DNA of 64,000 nt, from NCBI GenBank assembly GCA_903632075.3, contig CAHIKZ030003517.1:1-64000 (forward strand), read 5' to 3'. Position numbers and translations under genes: made by a program. The stretch comes from Acanthosepion pharaonis (Eukaryota; Mollusca; Cephalopoda; Sepiida; Sepiidae). Below, one piece after another: positions 13,610 through 24,009 of the stretch (the first letter of the stretch is position 1; the number at the start of each line of letters is the position of its first letter). The notes under the pieces were generated by a model. That model had not been told where the DNA came from and did not search any database. It saw only the letters and a program-made list of their open reading frames with translations.

Positions 13610-14430
13610 CATCTTTCAGACCCTTGTTCAGGATCTTCTCTATGCTGATGATGTAGTCCTTATTGCTCATATTAAGGAAGACATGCATGTAGATATGGAT
13701 CTGTTTGCTAGAGCCTGCTCTACATTTGGGTTTACCATCAATGTTACAAATATACCTCTTCCAGGTCACTATATTGAACCCAATATTTTGTTCAATCAAA
13801 AATTTAGTTATTGTCACTACATTCATCCATTTTGACAGCACAATCTCCAGGGATGGTCCTCACAGTACCAAAATGCATATAAGGATTGCAAAAAACTAGA
13901 GAAATGAACCTGTTCAGATAGACATAATGATCAGTACCAAGCGCAGCATGTATGAAATGTTTGTGTGTGATCCAAAACTTTGTACTCATTTGATACTTGA
14001 ACGACATATTGCCATCACATTAAAGTTTTGAAGAGATTCTATTGAAAGTGTTTTCAGAGGATCTTGAACATTCTGGCAGTCCTTTACACCTAACAGCATT
14101 GTTCTTCAGCAGGATAATATATTTAGTTTCAAAAAGTTCCTCATCTATAACCAAATTATATGGGCAGGACACCTTACTAGAATGAAAGATGACAGATTAC
14201 CAAAGCAGTTATTTTACAAAGTTACTACATGGTAAATATCCAAAACACAAACCAATAAAATATTTAAAGGATATTGTTAAAAACAATCTTTAAATTCTTG
14301 ATATTGATGCTGAAGACTGAGGGGGTGGGGTTCAGTTTGTGTGGAGGAAAATGGTAAATAATGGTTGTAAGGCATTTGAGGTAAGAAAAACAGAATATGA
14401 TCTCAACCCCAGATACTCTTCAGTCTGAGC
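13610..14430 (+). mobile_element. RTE-like LINE 3' fragment
   Basis: The segment opens inside a reverse transcriptase with the catalytic box LLYADDVVLIAH at about 13635-13670 (YADD at 13641-13652). A following DLFARACSTFGFTI block comes from the RT thumb region. Downstream frames retain a TISRDG-like motif near 13845, a GRT/GHLTRM-like segment near 14160 and a terminal W-rich segment near 14340. That order is typical of the reverse-transcriptase C-terminus of RTE-like elements common in molluscs. Everything upstream of YADD is missing and the frame is broken repeatedly, so this is a 5'-truncated dead copy. Confidence 0.65.
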
Positions 14431-15048
14431 AATATCTATATGATAGTGTAATGAAGCTTTTAAAAGCTTTTCTGGTTTCAAGCACATTGCAGCAAGCAGG
14501 CAATGCAACAGATAATATTGCAATCTAGTAGAGAACTCACATGTGATACATCTAATATGGAAGCAGTAGCTTAAAAAATAGTTTGCATTCTCTATGTGTA
14601 GTTTATGTTCAGATATTTTTAGCATTCAAATTGAATGGTATATTTTATAATCTATCAAAGATACATTTGATTGAGGAAAGATTACTTAAAACATTCATTG
14701 CACTCTGGCACTTTATTAAGAGGGACAATGAGTAAATAAGATTTGAAAGTACAATATTTCCTTTCTGATATTTACATGATTTTTCCTTATTTTGAAATGC
14801 AGAAAAAAAATGTTGACGCATTTTAATCCAAGCCAATTTCATTCATAACCATATAAACTGTTAATCTCTTATATTTTAAAACCTTGTGATTGTATATTAT
14901 TTACAATACTAAGGTTTTTATTTACATTAATGTTTGTAATTGTTCAATGGTAACATTTATTTTACAAACTTTGACCTTGTTGCTTTGGTTGATCATCTGT
15001 TTAATTTATTTACTGTGAGCCTTATTAAAGCTTTTTTTCTAGTTTCAG

Positions 15049-15155
15049 CCTTTTTATTTTGAATGCCCTAGAAAAAGACATTTATATGAATGCATCAATA
15101 TGGACCAAATCCAAATTTATGGGCATGTCAATTGGTGTTGTGATGGTTGGTAAAA
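15049..15155 (+). pseudogene. OSBPL11: ORP10/11-like exon (sterol/lipid-binding ORD domain), frame-broken
   Basis: After a good acceptor (pyrimidine tract, then TTTCAG at 15043-15048) the sequence encodes KDIYMNASIWTKSKFMGMSI, the conserved I-W-T-K-S-K-F block of the oxysterol-binding-protein-related domain. It ends at a GTGAGT-like donor (15156). ORP10 and ORP11 proteins move phospholipids between membranes at contact sites. The start of the exon, which should encode a segment of the FYFEC type, is disturbed by two apparent one-base insertions (a T5 run near 15051-15055 and an extra A near 15070). Exon phase agrees with the next exon at 18177. Either the gene is a duplicated pseudogene or the assembly carries indel errors. 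The symbol is a best guess between OSBPL10 and OSBPL11. Confidence 0.7.
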
Positions 15156-15276
15156 GTGAGTTGATTTTTTTTTTTATGCTAGATTTGTCTAATCAAATTG
15201 ATAGCAAAATAAATATGCCATATTTAAAAATTTTAGCATAAAAAATATTACATACATTTATTACTTTGGTGTCACA

Positions 15277-15307
<31 letters not shown>

Positions 15308-17035
15308 AACTTTTTTGTTTAAGAGATTTAGAAAAACCTGAATATTATGTGAATACTGGTAATTTTTCTCTTGTCTGGTATCAAATTTGTCTTGACTTTT
15401 TGGGATTTACCTTTCAAGAATAATTTATGAAGAATATTTTAAAGATTCATTGCAGATAATGCTTAAATCTATTCTGTACAATTCCTGGCTCCTTCTTCCA
15501 TTCCTTCCTTCCTTCCTTAATTCTTTGTAAAATTTTTTTTTTTCTTGAATGTTGATTCTTTTTGCTCATCATTCATTTTCTGGAATTGTGTGGGTGTTTA
15601 AGCAATAAAATTTATATTCTATCACATTTTCACTATTCTTGAATGCAATGTCAACCAAATGCTATCTCTCAATATTAATATAGAATAAAGGCAAAGAGGA
15701 ACAAAGTACAATTGCATAATTAGGACTTTGTGATGGAAGATTTTACAAGTATCAACCTAACCTACCATTATTATTTCATATTGCTGCGGCTTTGTCTTAT
15801 CTTTGGCATTTTTGATAATGTTGATAAAATAGGTAGTAACAGCTAGAAAAATTGGGTTAAATCAAAATAAACTTTAAATGCTCTTTGATTAAAGAATAAA
15901 TAGAGTATTTTGTTGAAGAGTAAATTAATATATACTTACTTAAGATGGGATATGTTAAGGTTTCATTGATCAAGTTGGTTTTACATGAGCAGAAAACCTT
16001 GGAGAATCTTTTCTCAAAAGGCAAACTGAGTTGATAACCTGAACAGTTAGTGAAGTGAGTCAAATTATTGCCAAAGTTGAAAGTTACTGCATCATGGTAA
16101 AACATCTACTTTGGAAACCTGAAAAAGTAATTTAATCTGGACAACCATCTTGGAATAATTTATTGATGGCAATTAATAACAATTCTGAGTGTTTATCTTC
16201 TTTTCTGGAAATCCCAAGATTAGATAATAATTTGACAAATAGACTTTTTTTTTTTTTTATTTACCTCATGTACTTTTCCCAAAAGACATTTTGCTTTCTC
16301 TAACCTACACAAGAAAAAGAACAGTTGTCTTTGTTTTGGTCATAATACATTTTTTCACTGACTTTGGTTTCACCCAAACTCAATATTCTTTAGTGTAAAT
16401 CAAAACACAGCCCAAGTCAGATGTGTAGATAAAAAAAACATTTGTCAAGATCCTCAGAGGACTCTGAAGTTGCCTTTTACTTATGGATTTTACTAGAGTG
16501 TAATGATTAACTTTTAATGGTTAATTTCTGGTTTAAATCTTTGGCTTTCTGAAACTTTAGCTTTATTTCTTGAAGCCAAGAATATTTATAACAATTTAAA
16601 CAGTTTATTCACTATGAAAATGGCTTTTAAAATATAGATATCATTTATTTTATAATGTGATAAGACTTTCTAAAACAATTTGCTATATACCAACCCTTTT
16701 AAATTAATAAATTGTAAGGCCATCATTTCTGCTAATGACTTAGGTGTCCTTTCATACTTTAAGATGAGACGTCTAAACAATATATATAGTCTTCTTTCAC
16801 ATACACACCTATTTTTCTTTCTAATGTGTGAAATATTAGATTAATAAATATGTCCTTTTTTTTATTTTATTTTGATCATATGTGAAATGTTTGGATGTGT
16901 AAAATTAATTCTTAGCTGGTTGAAGGCAAACATTCACTAAAAAAAATTATTTCATTTATTATCTGTATTGCAGAATTTTTTCAAAGTAGATTAAATAACT
17001 AATCTTTTTCTTTTATTTGATAAAGTACATCACAA
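15156..17035 (+). other. ORP intron sequence
   Basis: AT-rich intron between the exons at 15.05 and 18.18 kb, with a T23-type tract at 15279-15303. No exon was recognised. The splice phases on the two sides agree, so no exon needs to be missing between them. Confidence 0.5.
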
Positions 17036-17039
17036 AGTT

Positions 17040-18057
17040 GCTACATAACCATGGCATATTTTGGAAGAATATTATAATAATCCAGAACTTCTACTGGGAG
17101 CAAACAGCCTTTATATGGATAGAAAATGAATTCAGTAAATACAAGATATAGTAAATAGAAAATGGCATAAGCCAAGGATGTCTTCTCACTAAACTTATTC
17201 AGCCTTCCTTTACAGTGAAGCAATCCTAAGAGAATTAGAAGTCCTACAAGGATTTATTATTGATGGCATAATCTTAACAACATTAGATATGCAGATGACA
17301 CAGTATTGATAGCAGACAGAAAGGAAACTACAGGAACTCATACAGAAAGTAGTAAAGGAAAGTGAGAGAAAGGATTAAACATCAATTGTAAGAAGACAGA
17401 ATGTGTGGTTATCAGCAAAAGGAACAGCCTAACATAAGAAATACAAATTGGAGCAAACAAAATCAAGCAAGTACAAAATTTTAAGTATCTAGGAAGTAAT
17501 TTAACAAAGGACAGAAAATTTGACACAAAAAATCTGAAGGCACATTGGGATAACAAAAGTGCCTTCCAAAAGCTAAGCAAAGTAATAACAGAAAATTTTG
17601 TTAGAAATAAAAGTACTGAACTGTTATGCAATATTGATCCTCCTATATGGCAGTGAAGGCTGGACAATCTCGTCACAGATGAAGAAGAGACTTGGGACAA
17701 CAGAAATGTGGTTCTACAGAAAGATCCTGAGAATACCATGGACTGAACATATGATCATGACAAAATTTCAGAAAAAATGGAAATAAATGGGACACTTAGC
17801 ATCAATTGAAATTTTAAATTTGCATAATGTGAGGAAAGAGGGCTTGGAAAATTTGACACTACAAAACATATTGAAGTCAGGAGGGATAACGGAAAAAACG
17901 AATAATATATCTAATGAATTGTATGAATGGTTGATAGAACAGGAATTAGGAGAGATAGCAAAAATAAAAATAAACTTTACTAAGAGTTACAAAAGGCAGG
18001 AAATTGTAGAGAGCTATGATCGCTCATATCCTGAAGAGACATGGCACATAGAATAAT
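17040..18057 (+). mobile_element. RTE-like LINE 3' fragment inside the ORP intron
   Basis: Plus-strand frames retain the RT box RYADDTVLIADR (YADD at 17288-17299), the LQELIQKVVKESE helix near 17335, a C-terminal block LNCYAILILLYGSEGWTISS at 17608-17667 followed by WFYRKILRIPWTEHM, and the terminal ELYEWLIEQELGEIAKIK near 17917-17970. This order is typical of the reverse transcriptase C-terminus of RTE-like LINEs annotated widely in invertebrates. It is a different family from the 13.6-14.4 kb copy. The two open stretches 17598-17786 and 17787-18056 are adjacent in the same frame and separated by a single stop. It lies in the sense orientation between ORP exons at 15.1 and 18.2 kb. Confidence 0.75.
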
Positions 18058-18176
18058 CTTCTCTTTAGCATTATCAGGAAATGAATTTGAGAATTTTACA
18101 AGCTTAAATATTAGTTTAATTTCAGGAATTTTTTTGTATAAAAAATTTTGTAAACAATGTTTCACTTGTATTTCAG

Positions 18177-18339
18177 TTAGTTTAAATTTGCTGACCCCAT
18201 GATGAAGAATATGTATTTGGTTTTTGAAGTGCCTATGCTAGATCCATCCTTACAGTCCCCTGGGTGGAGCTGGAATGACAAGATCTATATTACCTGCCAA
18301 AAGTCTTTCTATTCTGCTGCTATAACATTCCACACAAAG
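18177..18339 (+). pseudogene. OSBPL11: ORP10/11-like exon (ORD domain), frame-broken
   Basis: A pyrimidine-rich acceptor (TTGTATTTCAG, ending 18176) and a GTATTT donor at 18340 bound a segment encoding, in pieces, DEEYVF, SAYARSILTVPWVEL and NDKIYITCQKSFYSAAITFHTK. These match the ORP block that carries the R-S-I-L-T-x-P-W-V-E-L-G motif and the following K-x-x-I-T-C strand. Two single-base insertions (one in the ACCCC run near 18194-18198, one near 18274) and one TGA (about 18228) interrupt it. The usual K-T-G-Y-S-A is K-S-F-Y-S-A. The exon ends in phase 0, matching the start of the next exon. About 3 kb of intron, containing an RTE-like LINE, separates it from the previous exon. Confidence 0.75.
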
Positions 18340-18909
18340 GTATTTATGTTCATTGTGCCTCAAAAATCTTCAGTCATAATCAGGTTTACTTTGTATCAAT
18401 CATTATATCAAGAAATATTTTCTCTTATTATTTATTTGCATTGTATCTATAAAATCTCTGAATATGCTAGGATAAAACTATGTTGTGTACATTTCATTTT
18501 TTTTTTATCAAGATCTACAAGCTTGGATGCTACTATAAAAATTTTTTAAGCTTTAAAAATCTGTTAGATAATTTAATATTATAAAACTAATGTTTTTTTC
18601 TCCTAAAATGCAAATTCTGTACTGGCCAAATGGATATGGATACTACCATTTTGCCATAAAGGTGTAAAATTTTTTGTGTCAGCTTTGTCAATGCAAAACA
18701 AATGATTTTTTGAAACTATATTACCATTGACTTGATAATTATTCCTCTATTCAAAGTTACTCAAATAAAAATAACTTGATAAAATAAGATATTTTCCTTT
18801 GAATATGGATTCATTTTTTCTCTATCATAACAACATTCAATATTAAAAGAAAAAAAAAAAGTTGTATGTTTGTTAGCCTATTTTTATTATTTGCAATTAT
18901 TTTCTCCAG

Positions 18910-19029
18910 CCTTTCTATGGTGGTAAGTTGCATCGGGTAACAGCTGAGGTGAAAAATAACAACACAGCCAATATTATATGCAAAGTACAAGGAGAATGGA
19001 ATAGTTTCTTTGAGTTCACATATGAAAAT
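18910..19029 (+). CDS. OSBPL11: ORP10/11-like exon (ORD domain), intact
   Basis: A clean 40-codon exon following TTTTCTCCAG (acceptor ending 18909). It opens with PFYGGKLHRVTAEVK and continues through the GEWNSFFEFTYEN segment. P-F-Y-G-G-K-x-H-R-V-T-A-E-V is a hallmark of the ORP lipid-binding domain, and the Lys and His-rich start matches ORP10/ORP11 more closely than OSBP itself. The C-terminal E-F-T-Y-x-N lies where the vertebrate genes also have an exon junction, and a GTTTTT donor follows at 19030. No stop or indel is present, in contrast to the two preceding exons. The next expected exon (the VDLSKLP-like strand and the charged C-terminal helix) was not found in the remaining 45 kb. Confidence 0.85.
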
Positions 19030-19224
19030 GTTTTTAATATACACACTTTTATTTATATTTCTTTTCATTAACATTCTGAACTTTGATTAGTCTCAAATTT
19101 TCTATATTTGTCTCTCAGAATCCTCTATGTAAGCATGTCTGCAAAGATGTGCAAATATTTATTAAAATTTATTAGAATTATTCATGTCTAATGTATTATC
19201 ATGCCTTTTTTTTCCAACATTTTT

Positions 19225-20815
19225 ATATTGTCTGTCCTGGGTATGATGATAAACTGCATCCAGCAGTAAGGCCTCTGATCAGGACATTTTTTGAGGAGTG
19301 TGGAACTGCCTCTTAGTTACTTTTGTTCCCGGGTCCACCCTGACCTGGGGTGGTAGCACCTGTTACGGTCCCAGCTATGGGTAAATAGTTTCCTGCCTCC
19401 CTTGATCTGGAGTTGGAATACTTGGAAAGTTCTTAAGGCTTTTTTTTTTTTTTGTAATAATAATACCATCAACACAAATTGCAGTATATAAATTGCACAT
19501 TTACAAAACCTGATTTCAAAAAACTAAAATTTCCCTAAATGGGGTCACCCATTTGCTGTAGGTGGCAACCCGTGATGCCTGGGGATGGAGTCCTGGTTCC
19601 GGAGTGACTTCTGATCTGGTATAAAATGACCAGGAGTTTCCACAACACGTGTTTTGTTTCCCTACCTGGGATAGATAAAATTGGATGGAATAGCCCAATC
19701 CATTCCAATCAGCTAGTCATATAGTGGCAAGGGGCTAGTTGAGATGATAGATAATAGATCCAACAGGACCACAAAACCTTACATCATACTATATTTGGGT
19801 AGATATGGTGGGGAATGTTCTATTGATCGTATCCCTCTCATCACAACTATACTGTCTGTGTAGCCCTGGTGGATTAGGGCAAATGGGATTAGTCCCCCTG
19901 ATAGCGTCCCTTAAGAAAAAGGTGGGTGGGGAGCACAGACAGCGAATACAAAATTAAAATTATATGGCTTCTCTTATAAGCGAACCAAGATACAATATGA
20001 GGCTTCTGAAAGGTCTTAAAAGATGAAATAGAAAAAATCAATTTCCAACTTTATTGTAGAATCAGTAAAGGGTGATATATCAAAAGTGTCTCCTTTCGTG
20101 TTGCAAAGGGTTATTTCAAACTACAATCTGTTAAAAAAAAATAAAAAAATAATACTCTATTAATTCAAGTGATATCCAAAAAGACAGAGAAATTACTAAT
20201 AATCAAGCAAATTGACAACAATAAAGTCAAGGCCTACCCCATCAATTTCTTAATTGATCATGTTGGAATAATAAAATGCCCAAAACTGTCACTTTGTCCA
20301 TCAGAAGAAATTGAAAAGCACGACACCCTAAAAAAAGCGAGGAGTAACAGATCAAAAAAGAATGCAAGTAAAAAGAAATGACACAGTAATCAACACATAC
20401 ATTTTGATATTCGACAAACCGACTCTACCAAAAGAAATAAAGATAGGTTTACAGTAGCCAATGTAGAGCTATACATTCCTAATCCCCATAGATGTCATAA
20501 ATGTCAAAAATTTGGTCATCTTCAAAATGTTTTGTATGAGAACATCAGTCTGTCGAAGATGTGGGGAACTGGAGACTGAGCATGATGAGTCACCTTGTGA
20601 AAGGCCTCCTTTATGTCCAAACTGTAAAGAAAAACATCCAGAAGACATCAAAGAGTGTAGCATTTGGAAAGGAAATAATTAAAGAAAATACACAAAATAT
20701 CTCATTTGAAGAAGCCAGGAAAGAAGTTGAATCTAATTCACTTCATCATATGCAAATATCACTGAAGTATCAAATCAACAAAAAGATATCCAAGAAAACA
20801 ATGCATTAAGAAGCT
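19225..20815 (+). mobile_element. I/Nimb-like LINE, 5' UTR and ORF1 only
   Basis: From 19225 the sequence parallels the leader of the copy at 9465-10530, including the blocks around GGTCCACCCTGACCTGG, GGTGGCAACCCGTGATGCCTGGGGATGGAG and AGCTAGTCATATAGTGGCAAGG. ORF1 begins near 19957 (ATGGCTTCTCTTATAAGCG). Downstream frames hold a lysine-rich stretch (RSNRSKKNASKKK) and zinc-knuckle relics around 20490-20640: PNPHRCHKCQKFGHLQN, then CRRCGELETEHDE- and PLCPNCKEKHP-like segments in other frames. These are the nucleic-acid-binding CCHC fingers of an I/jockey ORF1. The copy stops near 20815, before ORF2, which is unusual because LINEs normally lose their 5' end. Confidence 0.7.
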
Positions 20816-20819
20816 AAGA

Positions 20820-22200
20820 TCTTATAATTCTTATTAATGAATTAAAAGTTTAATAGAGTTTTTAATATTTGCAAATTATTTTTAAATAATTTTTTAGCAA
20901 AGCTATAAAACTGATACATTTATATGTAAAAAGAGTTGGAATCTTTTCTGAGAATCTGACTTTACCAATTCAGAGGATAAATGAAGATTCAGAAAGTTAA
21001 ACATCTGTTTTTGTGGATATAGAGAATGCAAGCATGGATAGTCATTTCAAGTCACAGTTTTAATACACCCTTCTTCATAGCTGAAATTGATGTGAATTTG
21101 ATGGGCTTGTGGTCTATGAAACTGCCAAGATGTTGAGGCCAAAGTGGTAATGTTTTTTGACAGACACCAATTGGTTTAATGATGAGGAAGACCTGGAATG
21201 GATAGTTAAGGTTGATTTAGTAGAATAGCACTGTTGGATTCTGGTTGACTGGAAGATCAATGTTTTCTGTTTTTGATGATGATAAAAAGTTAATCATTCC
21301 ATTTCTTGTAAATGTAAAGTTTCATGTTTTATATGTCTATACATATTCACATGTAACAAAAATTCAGAACAAAAATACAAATTTATACACTAACTTAATG
21401 TTTGCAATGAAAATTGACAATTATATTTATCAAAAAGAAAAATGGATTAATAAGCTGAATGCATAAAATATAAATTGCCTTTTGTTAACTTTAAATTGTA
21501 ACATAAAATAAGGTGAAAGTTGATAATTAACCAGTAAATTATATGAAAAGTTTTCCTGTGGATTTAGTAATCAACAAACCATGTAAAACGATTCTGTAAA
21601 AATAGCAGATTTACTTCAGGTTTATTATATAAAACAACAATGTTTCACAAAAAAATGAAAAATTAATATTTCTTTATATCTACATACAAATCATATTTAA
21701 AACAATAACTTCAACTTTTATCAGTTCAAGATCATTTACCAGCCTCAAACTTGTACTTTTTATTAACTTAGAATTTATATGTTAATTTGGAGAATATAGG
21801 TAAATGTGCTTTTAAGCCAAGGGCTGGACTTTTCAAAGTTTATAAATATAAATAACTAAAAAAGTACAAAAAAAGTATGAATCTATTTCAAAGAATCCAA
21901 TTTTAAGAATCACATGCAAATAATGCCTATTTTTATAAATCATTTGAATTTATTTAAAAGCAAATAAAATCACTTTACCAATCAATAATGCTTCTGACAG
22001 AATCCTAGGAAAAAATATTTTTATGAAAGCTTTTTCTCAGGTTGGAAAACATTCAAGTTCATTCAGTGTTTATAACAAGGTTGGGAATAAACTTTTTTTT
22101 TCTTACTCATTACTAAGATCAAATTAGAACAAATGATATGAAAAAAAAGCACTAGAAGGAAATGAACTGTTAAATAAATCTGAAAGAATTACTACCATTA
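20820..22200. other. AT-rich DNA, nothing recognised
   Basis: No exon or element protein found. A search here for the next ORP exon was negative by eye. Confidence 0.5.
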
Positions 22201-22204
22201 ATAT

Positions 22205-23800
22205 TTTTTTTTTTTTTTTTTTTTTAAGCATTTCACCCCAAGCAGGCAGGAAGCCACTAGGACGCAAGGTTACAGAAAATAGGAAGATCAGATAGGAGTG
22301 ATAGAAGAAAGGATGAGGGTAGTAGATAGATTAAGGCAACTGGAGATGTCGATTGACATTACACTTGAATAGCTGGAGATTATAACTCTCAGGGAAACAG
22401 GAGAAGGGAAGAGAGTTCCACAGGCGAGAGGTGCGAGACATGAAGCTATTAGAGTAGAAGAGACGGCTACATTTAGGAGTTTCGACAGTGAAGGGGTGAG
22501 GCGGGATGCCAGCCTCGTAGGGCGCTTGAACTCATGAGGTTTGGGAACCAGCGAATGCAGTTCCTCGGAGCAATTTCCATGAAAGTATTTATAGAACAGA
22601 CAGAGGGAGGCGGTGCATCTGTGAGAAAGTGACTGTAGATTCAGACGCCAGGGCAGGCCAACCATATTGCATATCCGCCTCTGGAGCCTATCAAGAACCC
22701 CCGAGGCAAACAGAAGGGGCGCCAGACCATATATGGCAACAATACTCCATGCAAGGGCGAATTGTGGATTTGTATATCTGGAGGATCGACTCAGGGAGAA
22801 AAATTTTTAGACGCTGCTCAGGGAGCCAACTTTCCTTTGAGTGGATGAGGCAATTGACTCGATGTATTTATTCCATCTCAGGTCAGCAGTCAACGTGAGA
22901 CCGAGAAGCCGAGAGAGTTGCTCTCGGGAAGTTGAGCGTCAGACATTCTAATGGAGGGAAGGGAAGCTCTCTGTGGTGATTAATAGAGAGCAGTTTTGTC
23001 TTCAAGCGCTGAAGACCAGCCAAATCATGCCCCAGTTCACAATCGCCATTGAGGTCCTTTTTAGAAGACGCACGGCAAGGTGAGTTTTGTCTGGTAGACT
23101 GGATTTTTTTTTCAAGGATAAATTGTGGTGATCGTCAGAGATGAAGATTTGAGAACATTAGGCAACAGGAAGGTCATTTATATAGATAATGAATAGAGGG
23201 GCTTAGGAGGAGTCTTGAGGATGATATAGACGCCTCGTGGGATAGGAACTGAAGAACTGTAGAACGAATTTTCCAAAACGGTTTGACAGGAATGATTGTA
23301 ACCTATATAATTGACCCGTTAATGCCATTTTAATGGATCAAATGGAGAAGGGATGCCAAAAAAACTCATCAAATGCTTTGAGATATCTAGTGCCAGAAAT
23401 AAGGACCAATATTTTGGAGAGTTCGTAGACTGTTTTTAGTGATAATGTGAGCACATTTTTGGCGGTTTGTAGATCTGGCAAAGTAGAAACCATATTGCTT
23501 GTCTGAGAGCAGATTGAATGATGAGGTGTTAAGGTTATGGTATTGATTAGATATTCAAGATTATATCAAAGAGGGAAGGAGACTGATAGGACGCAAAGTT
23601 GGAAGGGTCAGAGGATCGCCGGAGTTCTTGAAGACAGGAACGAAACAAAGACTTTCAAGCAGCTAAGGAAAAACAAGATTCCTTGAGGAGGAAATGTATT
23701 TTTTTAAAGGGTTATATTGCCAGTTCATGCCAAAATTTCTTTTAAGACAATGGCTGGTATCCCATTTCCATTTGACTGCATTGTTGGGATATAAATTGAG
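22205..23800 (-). mobile_element. decayed jockey-like LINE with poly-A tail
   Basis: Read on the minus strand the element ends in a poly-A tail (T run at 22205-22225 on the given strand). Before it lies the C-terminal block HRCTASLCLFYKYFHGNCSE with the W-N-x-L-P/CGTLFPSPV-like segment, both in the open stretch 22665-22288. Further upstream, RT relics such as the I-Y-I-N-D-L-P-V-A segment near 23190-23165 and the LSNRFGKFVLQ-like strand near 23290 are visible. These parts match the plus-strand LINE at 7.7-9.46 kb. It is 5'-truncated near 23.8 kb and broken by many stops. Its higher GC content than the surroundings supports a comparatively recent origin. Confidence 0.75.
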
Positions 23801-23965
23801 ATAACCAAATAAGTACCAAATATTTGTTAAATTTTAACCCCCCAGAAATATGGCCTCAGTTCTAAGAGGGAAGTCGAGGTTATGTACACCAGAAGAGTTT
23901 TTACAACATCGAAAATTTTTTAGAAAAGCATTGAATTTGTTGATAGAACTTTTCATTTCCTAAAA

Positions 23966-23967
<2 letters not shown>

Positions 23968-24003
<36 letters not shown>
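23968..24003. repeat. (TA)n microsatellite
   Basis: Uninterrupted TA dinucleotides. Confidence 0.95.

Positions 24004-24009
<6 letters not shown>

Noticed and set aside
17338..17739. 133-codon minus-strand open frame
   Set aside because: Antisense to the RTE-like LINE reverse transcriptase, which shows YADD and the conserved C-terminal block on the plus strand.
18226..18230. TGA in the second ORP exon as a selenocysteine codon
   Set aside because: ORP proteins are not selenoproteins, and nearby single-base insertions show the exon is disturbed by errors or decay.
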